From positions 496,001 to 560,000 of the forward strand of contig NZ_PJRT01000033.1 in the NCBI RefSeq assembly GCF_002858935.1: a stretch of 64,000 bases of DNA, in the 5' to 3' direction. Each line of letters starts with the position of its first letter. Position 1 is the first letter of the stretch. The notes below the pieces were generated by a model that worked only from the letters and a program-made list of their open reading frames with translations, ran no database searches and had not been told where the DNA came from. This DNA comes from Pantoea endophytica (GTDB lineage Bacteria > Pseudomonadota > Gammaproteobacteria > Enterobacterales > Enterobacteriaceae). Shown here piece by piece: positions 8,073 to 16,812 of this stretch. The translations under genes and the position numbers were made by a program.

Positions 8073-8948
8073 ATGAACTCAAAAGATGTTGAGGTATTTC
8101 TGATGGTCACCCAGACGCGCAGCCTGACGCAGGCTGCGCGGCGACTGAACACCACGCCAATGACGGTCTCACGCCGACTCGCCTCGCTGGAAGAAGATCT
8201 CGGCGTGCGCCTGCTGCATCGCACCACCCGCGCCATTGCGTTAACAGATGAAGGTGAAGAGTTTCTGCCCTACGCCAAAACCCTGACGGAAACCGAACAG
8301 AGCGCGCGCAATCTGTTCTCGCCGAATAAACAGGGCGCCACCGGCCAGCTGCGCATCACCGCACCTTCTGGTTTTGGCCGCCGCACCATTATTCCGTTGC
8401 TGCCCGCGCTGATGGCGGAGAATCCCGAACTGAAGATCGATTTCCAGCTCAGCGATAACGTCACCGATATTGTTGGGCTGGGCTACGATGTCGCCATTCG
8501 CATCGCCCCGCTGCGGGATTCGCGCTTAGTCGCGCAGCGGCTGGCGGATAATCCGCGCGTGCTCTGTGCTTCTCCAGACTATCTGGCGCGCTTCGGCACG
8601 CCAAAACTGCTGGCAGATTTGCATCAGCATAACTGCCTGCGCTTATCCGGCGTGCCGCAATGGAGTTTTATAGTCGACGACCATATTTCCAGTGTCAGCG
8701 TTGAGGGCCGTTTTAGCGGCAGCAATGTGGAAGGCGTGCGTACCTTATGCGTAGCGGGCAGCGGCATCGCCCAGCTCTCTGCGTGGGATGTGCAGCAAGA
8801 GTTGGCGGCAGGTGAACTGACTGAGATTACCTTGCGAGATGCTCAACCGCAGCTGCTCGGCGTCTGGGCGCTGTTTCCCACCGCACGGCATCTGCCAACG
8901 CGCGTCACGGTTTTTCTAAACGCCCTAAAACAGGCGATGGCACGTTAA
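8073..8948 (+). CDS. LysR family transcriptional regulator
   Basis: A 291-aa LTTR. Residues 1-60 form the winged helix (AARRLNTTPMTVSRRLASLEEDLGVRLLHRTTRA), followed by the linker helix and a periplasmic-binding-like effector domain ending near ARHLPTRVTVFLNALK. It belongs to the CrgA/DsdC-like branch common next to quinone or enoate reductases. Being divergent from the OYE gene, it probably controls that gene and itself through the 103-base spacer. Effector unknown. Confidence 0.9.
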   Translation: MNSKDVEVFLMVTQTRSLTQAARRLNTTPMTVSRRLASLEEDLGVRLLHRTTRAIALTDEGEEFLPYAKTLTETEQSARNLFSPNKQGATGQLRITAPSGFGRRTIIPLLPALMAENPELKIDFQLSDNVTDIVGLGYDVAIRIAPLRDSRLVAQRLADNPRVLCASPDYLARFGTPKLLADLHQHNCLRLSGVPQWSFIVDDHISSVSVEGRFSGSNVEGVRTLCVAGSGIAQLSAWDVQQELAAGELTEITLRDAQPQLLGVWALFPTARHLPTRVTVFLNALKQAMAR

Positions 8949-8962
8949 TTCAGAAAATGTGA

Positions 8963-9124
8963 ATGGCGAATCAGGGGCAAAATCTGGATGCGGAAGAGGT
9001 GGGACTAACCGCGAAGAAAATTAAAATCGACGCATTTCTTGAACTGATTCTGGCAGGAAAGATCAGCGACGCGACAACGGTTACCGCGTTTCTGTTGGCG
9101 CGGGCGAAAGGGTTAATCGACTGA
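8963..9124 (+). pseudogene. Remnant resembling the C terminus of a Nudix hydrolase
   Basis: A 53-codon frame reading MANQGQNLDAEEVG, then AFLELILAGKISDATTV and TAFLLARAKGLID. This pattern (acidic turn, a helix of type DAFLELILAGKISDA, then an Ala-rich final helix) is how ADP-ribose-pyrophosphatase-like Nudix proteins end. The Nudix box itself is absent and no ribosome-binding site is obvious, so I read it as the 3-prime relic of a deleted gene. A real small protein remains possible. Confidence 0.45.
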
Positions 9125-9142
9125 TCTCTCTGCTTTATTCCA

Positions 9143-9203
9143 GGTGCGCATGAATGCGCACCCTACGAATACAACATCGATGTAGTGCCGCCATTCAGGG
9201 CGA
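9143..9203. repeat. Short palindromic intergenic repeats
   Basis: GGTGCGCA-TGAA-TGCGCACC (9143-9162), followed by a GCCGCCATTCAGGGCGACC unit. Both motifs recur elsewhere (42134, 56686-56732, 6678, 16804), here placed just after the 3-prime end of the GH31 gene. Confidence 0.7.
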
Positions 9204-9207
9204 CCGA

Positions 9208-11601
9208 TTACTCCGCAGCAATATCCGCTAACACCGCTTCTGCCTGCGCCTTATCCACCGCTACGCCATCAATAAACAGCTGACGCTGTTCACCCGGCGG
9301 CAGCATAATCTTCAGCGTCTGCCAGGCTGGCTGGAAGCTGCCTTTACGCTGGAAGTTGAGGTGAATCGCCTCAGCATCGCTCCGCATTTTCCAGTTGAGC
9401 CACAGCGCATTGCCCTGCTGATAACCCCAGCTTTCGCCATCATCCTCAAACAGCATACCGTGGCTAACCCCTTTGCCTTTCAGCGGGAACAGCTGCAAGG
9501 TGCGGCGATCGTCAGTTTTAGTGTCAACATGACGCAGGCGCTCGCTGAGCGGTAAGCCCGCTCCGGCACGCACCAGCATCGGCTGGGTTTCCAGCGGAGC
9601 CGCCAGCGTGATCCATTGACCGCCGCTGAACCATTGCTGGGTAGCGAAGTCATACCAGCCAGTTTGGTTGTCGGGCAGCCACAGACGACGCTCGCGCTGG
9701 CCGGGTTCGACCACGCTGGCCACCAGCAGATCGCGGCCCAGCATAAACTCATCGCACTCGGCGAACGTCTGCGCATCCTGTTCATGATCGAGGAAAGTCG
9801 GACGCAGCATCGGTTCATCGTCAGCATGCGCCTGCCACAGTAACGTATAGAGGTAAGGCAGCAGACGATAACGCAGTTCAATCGCGGCGCGGATCGCAGG
9901 CGTAGCCGCCGGATACATCCAGGGTTCATTGACGGTGTGATCGTCATTCCACGAGTGAATGGTGAAACGCGGATGCATCACGCCGTTTTGTACCCAGCGC
10001 ACAAACAGTTCTGCATCTGGTTTATCGCCGGAGAAGCCACCGACGTCGTGTCCCACGTTGTACAAACCGGACAGGCTCATACCCAATCCCATGCGGATGT
10101 TGTAACGCAACGTGGTCCAGTTGGTGCGGTTATCGCCGCTCCAGGTTTGCACATAGCGCTGCATCCCGGCGCAACCCGAACGGGAAATCAGGAAAGGACG
10201 TTTTTCCGGCGCGAAGCGCTGTTGCGCTTCCATCGAGGCGCGCATCATCAGCAGCGGCATCACCGGGCGAATGTGTTTGATGGCAATTGGCGTGCCGAAA
10301 CCGTGGCAACGCGCTTCGCCGTCCCACACTTCATATTCGTTATTATCGTTCCAGGTGGAATCGATGCCCTTTTCCAGCAGCTGTTTGGTGACGTTTTCCT
10401 GCCACCAGGCGACGGCTTGCGGATGGGTAAAATCGAGATGTGAACCTTCGTCATCCCAAAACACCGAACGTTCAGGCGCATCTTCTTCGGAGTCACGAAT
10501 AAACAGCCCTTGTTCCGCCACTTCGTTATAACGCGGATGATCCTGCAACAGACACGGTTTGATATTGGCGGCGAGGCGCAAGCCGGCGTCGTGAAACGCC
10601 TGGCTCATCACCTCCGGCTGCGGCACTTTGTCGTAGTTCCAGTTGAACACGTAGCGCTTGTTGTTAATCGAGGTGTAGCCGGACGAGAGCTGGAATGAAT
10701 CGCACGGAATATCGTGCTCTTCGCAGAGACGAATGAAGTTCATCAGCTGATGTTGTGCATCCGGCGCATCGGTGTAATGCATGGTTGAACCGCTGTAGCC
10801 GAGGCTCCATTTCGGGCCGAACAGCGTTTTACCTGTGAGACGCACGAAGGCTTTGGTGACATCCAGCACCTTGTCACCGACAAACAGGTAATAGTCGATA
10901 TCACCGCTTTCCGCCTGCCAGCGGCGATACGGTTGGTGATAGTTATCGAGTTCATTACCCAGATCAAACCAGCTGCTGCTGAGGTTATCGTAATAGAGAC
11001 CAAAGCTAACATCGGTACGACGGGTGATGGTAAAAGGCACATGCTTGTACAGCGGATCGGTGGAGGCCGCGTTGTAGCCCATCGCATCAAGGTTACGCAT
11101 CTCATAGCGCTGGCCATTACGCTGCAAATCGCCGGTTTTCTCGCCCAGACCATAATAGCGATCGTCATTCATGCGGCACTGATAGTGCGCCACGCCATCG
11201 CCGTGCGCGTTGATTTGATAAGCGCTGGTTGGGCGGTCGCAGGTCAGCAGCTGCCATGCGCCGTGGCTGTCGCAATATTGCCACTCCAGCGCCAGCGGTT
11301 GATGGACGATCACCCGCAGCTTATCGGTGGCCACCACCAGCGTGTCGCCCTCTTCTTCCAGCGTGAACGATGGCAAGGTGAATCCGGCCAGGCTGTCACG
11401 CTGACGCCCTTCCCACGGCACATCACTTTGTGGCGCGATGCTCCAGGTGCGATCGAGGCTGTATGCGCCATGACGTTTAATCGCCACGCGGAACATGCCC
11501 GTTTCCAGCACATACAGACACAGCGTGTGTTTGCCGTCGACGTTTAACGCCACGTGGTGTGCATCGGAACCGGCTAATGACCAATTTTTTAACGTTTTCA
11601 T
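9208..11601 (-). CDS. Glycoside hydrolase family 31 alpha-glycosidase
   Basis: A 797-aa GH31 enzyme without a signal peptide, hence intracellular. The N-terminal beta-sandwich contains the RYYGLGEKTGDL segment; the TIM barrel follows. The catalytic nucleophile region reads STWNDNNEYE, a variant of the usual W-x-D-M-N-E where Met is Asn, and the acid/base region is TWSGDNRTNW. C-terminal domains complete the fold. It is the second gene of an operon with an MFS transporter (14-base gap). Operators shared with uxuA/uxaC suggest that it releases a hexuronic acid or glucose from an imported glucuronoside or related disaccharide. YicI-type alpha-xylosidase activity is the main alternative. Confidence 0.85.
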   Translation of the reverse strand: MKTLKNWSLAGSDAHHVALNVDGKHTLCLYVLETGMFRVAIKRHGAYSLDRTWSIAPQSDVPWEGRQRDSLAGFTLPSFTLEEEGDTLVVATDKLRVIVHQPLALEWQYCDSHGAWQLLTCDRPTSAYQINAHGDGVAHYQCRMNDDRYYGLGEKTGDLQRNGQRYEMRNLDAMGYNAASTDPLYKHVPFTITRRTDVSFGLYYDNLSSSWFDLGNELDNYHQPYRRWQAESGDIDYYLFVGDKVLDVTKAFVRLTGKTLFGPKWSLGYSGSTMHYTDAPDAQHQLMNFIRLCEEHDIPCDSFQLSSGYTSINNKRYVFNWNYDKVPQPEVMSQAFHDAGLRLAANIKPCLLQDHPRYNEVAEQGLFIRDSEEDAPERSVFWDDEGSHLDFTHPQAVAWWQENVTKQLLEKGIDSTWNDNNEYEVWDGEARCHGFGTPIAIKHIRPVMPLLMMRASMEAQQRFAPEKRPFLISRSGCAGMQRYVQTWSGDNRTNWTTLRYNIRMGLGMSLSGLYNVGHDVGGFSGDKPDAELFVRWVQNGVMHPRFTIHSWNDDHTVNEPWMYPAATPAIRAAIELRYRLLPYLYTLLWQAHADDEPMLRPTFLDHEQDAQTFAECDEFMLGRDLLVASVVEPGQRERRLWLPDNQTGWYDFATQQWFSGGQWITLAAPLETQPMLVRAGAGLPLSERLRHVDTKTDDRRTLQLFPLKGKGVSHGMLFEDDGESWGYQQGNALWLNWKMRSDAEAIHLNFQRKGSFQPAWQTLKIMLPPGEQRQLFIDGVAVDKAQAEAVLADIAAE

Positions 11602-11615
11602 CGTTACCTACTTTT

Positions 11616-12917
11616 TCATGCGCGCTGGGCGCGACGTTCAGCAATAAAAGCAATCAGGAATACGGCGCCAATCAGGTCGAAGAAGCCCATGGCGACAAAC
11701 AGCGGATTAAAGCCAATGGTGTCGGCGGTAACGCCGATCAGCAGTGAGAACAGGAAGCTGGAGATCCAGGCGAACGAGCCGCGCATGCCGTTGACGGTGG
11801 CCATCTGGCCTTTATCAAACTTCTCCACCACCAGCGCGCTCAGCATGCAGGAGATGATCTGATGGCCGAAACCACCAATCGAGATCAGCGCAATCGCTAC
11901 GTAAGGATCTTTAGTGACCGCCACCAGCGCCAGCGACAGCATCAGGAAAGCGCCGGTCACCGAACTCGCCACCACGGAATTAACCTGAGTAAAACCAAAG
12001 ATTTTGGTGTAGAGCCGCGTCAGATAGCCGCTGGCCGCGCTGCCTAAATCGGCGGCGAGGAACGGCAGCCAGGCGAACATAGCAATCTGCTTCAGATCCA
12101 TACCCAGCTCTTTCGCCAGATAGAGCGGCACCCAGAAGCTCAGCACGCCCCAGGCAGGTTCAGCCATAAAGGCGGGAATGGCGATGCCGTAAAAACGTTT
12201 GTTTTTCGACACGGTTTTCAGCGCGGTAAAGAACGGCAGTTTCACTGCTGGCGGTTCGTTATCCTGACGAATAAATTCCAGTTCCGAGGCCTGCAGATTG
12301 GGATGCTGCTCCGGATCGCGATAGAACAACCACCACAGCACCACCCAACCCAACGCCAGGCAGCCGGTGAACAGGAACGCGCCCTGCCAGCCAAAGGAAG
12401 CGTGCGCAAAGTAGATAATCGGCGGTGCCAGCATCGCGCCAAGCGAGAAGCCCACGCCCGCCCATCCGGCGGCGATAGGACGCTCTTTTTTCGGGAACCA
12501 TTCGCCAATCACTTTGGCGTTAGCGGGCGTGGCTGCTGCTTCAGCGCCGCCCATGACAAAACGCAGGATAGCCAGATGCACCCAACTTGCCGCGCCAGCG
12601 TGGAACAAACAGGCGACGGCCCAAATGGTGGCGCAGATCAGGAAGCCGACTTTCAGGCCAATAACGTCGATCAGCCAGCCGCAAATGGGTTGAAAGAAGG
12701 TATACGCCAGCTGGAATGCGCCGACGATCCAGGAATATTGTTCGGTGGTGATGTTGAGGCTGGTTTTGAGCTCCGGTGCCAGCAAGCCCAACGAGTTACG
12801 GGTGATGTAGTTGACCGTGACGCCTGCTAAGAACAGCACCAATACCCACCAGCGCAGATTGCGCAAGGTGCGTTTGGTGCCTACGGCGGTTATCCCTGGG
12901 TTTAAACTGCGGTTCAT
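11616..12917 (-). CDS. MFS transporter, ExuT/anion:cation symporter family
   Basis: A 433-aa, 12-TM permease. I chose ATG 12917 because CGGAGAA lies just upstream; the frame continues to 13028 without support. The first loop NYITRNSLGLLAPEL and the GGAEAAATPANAKVIGEWFPKKERP motif after TM4 are characteristic of the ExuT/GudP/LgoT hexuronate-hexarate group. It heads the operon with the GH31 enzyme and diverges from uxuA. Uptake of a hexuronate-containing sugar is the likely role. Confidence 0.85.
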   Translation of the reverse strand: MNRSLNPGITAVGTKRTLRNLRWWVLVLFLAGVTVNYITRNSLGLLAPELKTSLNITTEQYSWIVGAFQLAYTFFQPICGWLIDVIGLKVGFLICATIWAVACLFHAGAASWVHLAILRFVMGGAEAAATPANAKVIGEWFPKKERPIAAGWAGVGFSLGAMLAPPIIYFAHASFGWQGAFLFTGCLALGWVVLWWLFYRDPEQHPNLQASELEFIRQDNEPPAVKLPFFTALKTVSKNKRFYGIAIPAFMAEPAWGVLSFWVPLYLAKELGMDLKQIAMFAWLPFLAADLGSAASGYLTRLYTKIFGFTQVNSVVASSVTGAFLMLSLALVAVTKDPYVAIALISIGGFGHQIISCMLSALVVEKFDKGQMATVNGMRGSFAWISSFLFSLLIGVTADTIGFNPLFVAMGFFDLIGAVFLIAFIAERRAQRA

Positions 12918-13009
12918 CTGATTCTCCGTTAGTGAGTCATTTCTAACCATCCGCCAGGAGTGAACCACAGTTGCGAAAAGTGGTCGCCAGATTGATGTCG
13001 CAAATGTGA

Positions 13010-13023
13010 TCTGGTTAACCAAA
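13010..13023. promoter_or_regulatory. UxuR/ExuR-type operator, MFS side
   Basis: TGGTTAACCA (13012-13021) is a perfect palindrome close to the UxuR/ExuR consensus core TTGGTATACCAA. It lies about 93 bases upstream of the MFS start and suggests repression relieved by hexuronate. Inference from motif and context. Confidence 0.6.
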
Positions 13024-13115
13024 ATCACTTACCAGGTTGACTTAACCCCGTAAAGAGCAGAGTTTTAATCCGGAATCGCGTAGTTATTATCTGATGTAGC
13101 GCGCTAATAAAGAAT

Positions 13116-13129
13116 ATTGGTCAACCAAT
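13116..13129. promoter_or_regulatory. UxuR/ExuR-type operator, uxuA side
   Basis: ATTGGT-CA-ACCAAT has perfect 6-bp arms matching the known UxuR/ExuR half-sites. It is 19 bases upstream of the uxuA start, a classic repressor position. Confidence 0.7.
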
Positions 13130-13147
13130 AGTGAGTGAGGTAACAAC

Positions 13148-14341
13148 ATGAAGCAGACCTGGCGATGGTACGGCCCCAACGATCCTGTCTCTCTGTCCGA
13201 TGCGCGCCAGGCGGGCGCAACCGGCATCGTCACCGCACTGCACCACATCCCTAATGGCGAAGTGTGGTCAGTCGACGAAATTATGCAGCGCAAGGCGCTG
13301 GTGGAAGCCGCTGGTTTGGTGTGGTCGGTGGTGGAGAGCGTGCCGATTCATGAAGAGATTAAAACCGGCAGCGGCCGCTGCCAGCACTGGATCAGCAATT
13401 ATCAGCAGTCGCTGCGCAACCTGGCGCAGTGCGGCATTAAAACCGTGTGCTACAACTTCATGCCGATCCTCGACTGGACGCGCACCGATCTCGAATATCT
13501 GCTGCCGGATGGCGCGAAAGCCCTGCGTTTTGATCAAATTGAGTTCGCGGTGTTTGAACTGCACATTCTGCAGCGTCCCGGCGCGGAGCAGGATTACAGT
13601 GCGCAAGAGATCGCCGAGGCTGATAAACGCTTTGCAACGATGAGTGAAGAGCACCGTAACCGCCTGATGCGCAACATCATCGCCGGTTTGCCGGGTGCGG
13701 AGGAAGGCTACACGCTGGACCAATTCCGCGCCCAGCTGGCGCGTTATGAAGGTATCGGTAAAGCCGAGCTGCGTGAGAATTTTGCCACCTTCCTGCGCGC
13801 CATTGTCGCGGTTGCGGAAGAGGTGGGCGTACGCATGGCGGTACATCCGGACGATCCGCCACGCCCAATTCTCGGCTTACCGCGCATCGTTTCCAACGCC
13901 GACGATCTGCAATGGATGATCGATACCGTCAGCAGCCCCGCCAACGGTTTCACCATGTGTACCGGCTCGTACGGCGTGCTGGCACAGAATGATTTAGCCG
14001 GCATGGTCAAGCGCTTCGGCCCACGCATCTACTTCGCGCATCTGCGCTCCACCAAGCGGGAAGAGAACCCCAACAGCTTCCACGAAGCCGCGCATTTGGG
14101 TGGCGATGTCGATATGTTTGCGGTGATCAAGGCGATTGCCGAAGAGGAGCAGCGACGTAAAGCCGCGGGGGAGGAAGATTTGATTCCAATGCGTCCCGAC
14201 CACGGCCACCAGATGCTGGATGACCTGAAGAAGAAAACCAATCCCGGCTACTCGGCGATTGGTCGCCTGAAAGGATTGGCGGAAATTCGCGGCGTCGAAC
14301 TGGCGATCCACCGCGCCTATTTTGCTCAGGAAGCCCACTAA
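13148..14341 (+). CDS. uxuA: Mannonate dehydratase
   Basis: Converts D-mannonate to 2-keto-3-deoxygluconate in the glucuronate branch of hexuronate catabolism. The 397-aa length is typical. MKQTWRWYGPNDPVSLSDARQAGATGIV is the family N terminus, and the metal-site segments MAVHPDDPP, CTGSYG, FAHLRSTKR and MRPDHGHQMLDD are all present. GTGAGGTAACAAC precedes the ATG. It is followed directly by uxaC, with which it shares one base (TAATG), so both are one transcript. uxuB is absent from this window. Confidence 0.97.
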   Translation: MKQTWRWYGPNDPVSLSDARQAGATGIVTALHHIPNGEVWSVDEIMQRKALVEAAGLVWSVVESVPIHEEIKTGSGRCQHWISNYQQSLRNLAQCGIKTVCYNFMPILDWTRTDLEYLLPDGAKALRFDQIEFAVFELHILQRPGAEQDYSAQEIAEADKRFATMSEEHRNRLMRNIIAGLPGAEEGYTLDQFRAQLARYEGIGKAELRENFATFLRAIVAVAEEVGVRMAVHPDDPPRPILGLPRIVSNADDLQWMIDTVSSPANGFTMCTGSYGVLAQNDLAGMVKRFGPRIYFAHLRSTKREENPNSFHEAAHLGGDVDMFAVIKAIAEEEQRRKAAGEEDLIPMRPDHGHQMLDDLKKKTNPGYSAIGRLKGLAEIRGVELAIHRAYFAQEAH

Positions 14342-15756
14342 TGCGCTTTATGGATGAAGATTTTCTGCTGCAGAGCGACATCGCGCGGCGCTTGTACCAC
14401 GACTTCGCTGCGGATATGCCAATCTACGATTATCACTGTCACCTCAATCCGCAGGAGATTGCTGAAGATCGTCGCTTCGCCAACCTCGGCCAAATCTGGC
14501 TGGAAGGCGATCACTACAAATGGCGCGCGCTGCGCGCCGCGGGCGTCGATGAGTCGTTGATTACCGGCAAGAGCACCAGCGACTACGATAAGTATCTCGC
14601 CTGGGCGCAAACGGTGCCAAAAACCCTCGGTAACCCGCTCTATCACTGGACGCACCTTGAACTGCGGCGCCCGTTTGGCATCACCGATACGCTGTTTGGC
14701 CCGGACACCGCGCCTGCGATCTGGCAGCGCTGCGCCGAACAGCTGGCGACGCCGGAATTTTCCGCGCGCGGCATCATGCGCCAGATGAAGGTGCGCATGG
14801 TCGGCACCACCGACGATCCGGTTGATTCACTGCACTATCACCGCCAAATCGCCGATGACCGCAGCTTTGATATTGACGTTGCGCCGAGCTGGCGTCCGGA
14901 CAAGGTCTTCAAAATCGAGCTGGAGGGTTTTGTCGACTATCTTGCTCGCCTGGAAGCCGCCGCCGATGTCGCCATCGACAGCTTCGATGCGCTACGCCGC
15001 GCGCTGTTACGACGCCTTGACCACTTCTCCGCCCACGGTTGTCGCGCCTCAGACCACGGTATTGAAACCCTGCGCTTTGCGCCGGTGCCGGACGACCGCG
15101 TGCTCGATACGATTTTGGCCAAACGTCGCCGTGGCGATGTGCTGGATGAATTGGAAATCGCCCAGTTCAGCAGCGCGGTGTTGGTGTGGCTCGGCAGCGA
15201 ATATGCGCGGCGCGGCTGGGTAATGCAACTACACATCGGCGCGATCCGTAACAACAGCACGCGCATGTTCCGCCAGCTCGGGCCAGACAGCGGGTTTGAT
15301 TCGATTGGCGATAACAATATTGCCTGGCCGCTGGCGCGCCTGCTGGATGCGATGGACCTCAACGATCAGCTGCCGAAAACCATTCTCTATTGCCTCAATC
15401 CGCGCGATAACGAAGTGCTGGCTACTATGGCGGGCAACTTCCAGGGCGCGGGCGTTGCCGGCAAGGTGCAGTTCGGTTCTGGCTGGTGGTTCAACGATCA
15501 GCGCGACGGCATGCTGCGTCAACTGGAGCAACTGTCGCAAATCGGCTTGCTCAGCCAGTTTGTCGGTATGCTGACCGATTCACGCAGCTTCCTCTCCTAC
15601 ACGCGCCACGAATACTTCCGCCGTATTCTGTGCAATCTGCTGGCGCAGTGGGTAAAAGACGGCATTGTGCCGCACGATGAGCCGATGCTCGGCAACATGC
15701 TGCGCGACATCTGCTTTAACAATGCCGAACGCTATTTCGCGCTGAAAGCCCAGTGA
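14341..15756 (+). CDS. uxaC: Glucuronate/uronate isomerase
   Basis: A 471-aa isomerase converting D-glucuronate to D-fructuronate and D-galacturonate to D-tagaturonate. It shows the usual N terminus (MRFMDEDFLLQS), the amidohydrolase-like YDYHCHLNPQEIA metal motif, the LEFWTHLELRR-like YHWTHLELRRPFGI block, MQLHIGAIRNN and the C-terminal FVGMLTDSRSFLSYTRHEYFRRILC. Translationally coupled to uxuA. In E. coli uxaC sits with uxaA; pairing with uxuA as here is common in other Enterobacterales. Confidence 0.97.
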   Translation: MRFMDEDFLLQSDIARRLYHDFAADMPIYDYHCHLNPQEIAEDRRFANLGQIWLEGDHYKWRALRAAGVDESLITGKSTSDYDKYLAWAQTVPKTLGNPLYHWTHLELRRPFGITDTLFGPDTAPAIWQRCAEQLATPEFSARGIMRQMKVRMVGTTDDPVDSLHYHRQIADDRSFDIDVAPSWRPDKVFKIELEGFVDYLARLEAAADVAIDSFDALRRALLRRLDHFSAHGCRASDHGIETLRFAPVPDDRVLDTILAKRRRGDVLDELEIAQFSSAVLVWLGSEYARRGWVMQLHIGAIRNNSTRMFRQLGPDSGFDSIGDNNIAWPLARLLDAMDLNDQLPKTILYCLNPRDNEVLATMAGNFQGAGVAGKVQFGSGWWFNDQRDGMLRQLEQLSQIGLLSQFVGMLTDSRSFLSYTRHEYFRRILCNLLAQWVKDGIVPHDEPMLGNMLRDICFNNAERYFALKAQ

Positions 15757-15760
15757 TGGT

Positions 15761-15790
15761 GGCCTGGTCACTGCGCGCCGTGACCAGGCC
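15761..15790 (+). terminator. Hairpin after uxaC
   Basis: GGCCTGGTCAC pairs perfectly with GTGACCAGGCC across an 8-base loop, starting five bases after the uxaC stop. The following T-run is weak, so termination may be partial. Confidence 0.6.
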
Positions 15791-15877
15791 GATTCTTATT
15801 CGCTATGCTATAGTGCGCGTCTCTGAGTGAGGCTGTATCAGAGATTGTGAATCCTTTAACACACAGAAAAGAGCACG

Positions 15878-16654
15878 ATGAAAACTCAAACTTCAGCACA
15901 GCGCCCTTATCAGGAAGTCGGGGAAATGCTCCGCCAGATGATCACGAAGAAGCAGTATGCGGTGGGCGAACGGCTGCCGCCGGAGCGCGAACTCGCCGCG
16001 CTATTGAATGTGACGCGTACGCTGGTGCGTGAAGCGCTGATTATGCTGGAGCTGGAAGGATTAATTGAGGTACGTCGCGGTGCGGGCATCTATGTGATTC
16101 ACGATTCGCCGCAGCAACCTGTTTCGCTTCACAAAGCCAGCAACGATGCCGGACCGTTCGAGATGTTGCAGGCGCGTCAGCTGCTGGAGAGCAATATTGC
16201 CGAGTTCGCCGCGCTGCAGGCGACGCGTGAAGACATCATGAAGATGCGCCAGGCGCTGGAGCTGGAAGAGAAAGAGCTGGCGTCGGGTGCGGTCAACCAA
16301 AGTGAAAACGGCGATCGCAATTTCCATCTGGCGATTGCCGAAGCCACCCATAACAGCATGCTGGTTGAGCTGTTTAAGCAATCCTGGCAGTGGCGCGAAG
16401 ATAACGTGATGTGGAGCCAACTGCATCGCCATCTGGTCAATAACGATTACCGCAAACAGTGGCTCGACGATCACAAAAAAATCCTCGCGACGCTGATCAA
16501 AAAAGACGCGCGCGCCGCCAAGCTGGCGATGTGGCAACATCTGGAAAACGTGAAACAACGGCTGCTGGAGTTCTCAGACGTTGATGATATCGATTTCGAT
16601 GGTTATCTGTTTGAGTCATGGCCGCTGTACGCCACCCATAATCCGCCAAACTAG
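15878..16654 (+). CDS. GntR/FadR-family regulator, UxuR/ExuR-like
   Basis: A 258-aa GntR-type repressor. Residues 10-75 form the winged helix (RPYQEVGEMLRQMI, GERLPPERELAALLNVTRTLVREAL, GLIEVRRGAGIYV), and an all-helical FCD effector domain follows, with metal-site His in NFHLAIAEATHN. The sequence is very close in pattern to UxuR/ExuR. It follows uxaC by 121 bases, with the hairpin between. Given the two UxuR-type palindromes upstream of uxuA and the MFS gene, it most likely represses both divergent operons and responds to fructuronate, glucuronate or a related acid. Confidence 0.85.
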   Translation: MKTQTSAQRPYQEVGEMLRQMITKKQYAVGERLPPERELAALLNVTRTLVREALIMLELEGLIEVRRGAGIYVIHDSPQQPVSLHKASNDAGPFEMLQARQLLESNIAEFAALQATREDIMKMRQALELEEKELASGAVNQSENGDRNFHLAIAEATHNSMLVELFKQSWQWREDNVMWSQLHRHLVNNDYRKQWLDDHKKILATLIKKDARAAKLAMWQHLENVKQRLLEFSDVDDIDFDGYLFESWPLYATHNPPN

Positions 16655-16691
16655 TGTGCGTTAACGACTTACCTTGTAAGGCTAATTACCC

Positions 16692-16804
16692 AGAGCACAC
16701 ATTGAAGCGGCGCAAATCATTGCGCGCTAAATCGCGCCGCTACGGAAGGTGCGCTGATTCGGTACGGCGCTTGACTGATCGGCATTACGCCATTCAGGGC
16801 GACC
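16692..16804. repeat. Composite palindromic intergenic repeat, copy 2
   Basis: 113 bases differing at nine positions from 6735-6847 (about 92 percent identity), including the AGCGGCGC/GCGCCGCT arms and the terminal ATTACGCCATTCAGGGCGACC unit. It sits between the convergent GntR and M24 genes. Confidence 0.85.
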
Positions 16805-16812
16805 TCACGACA

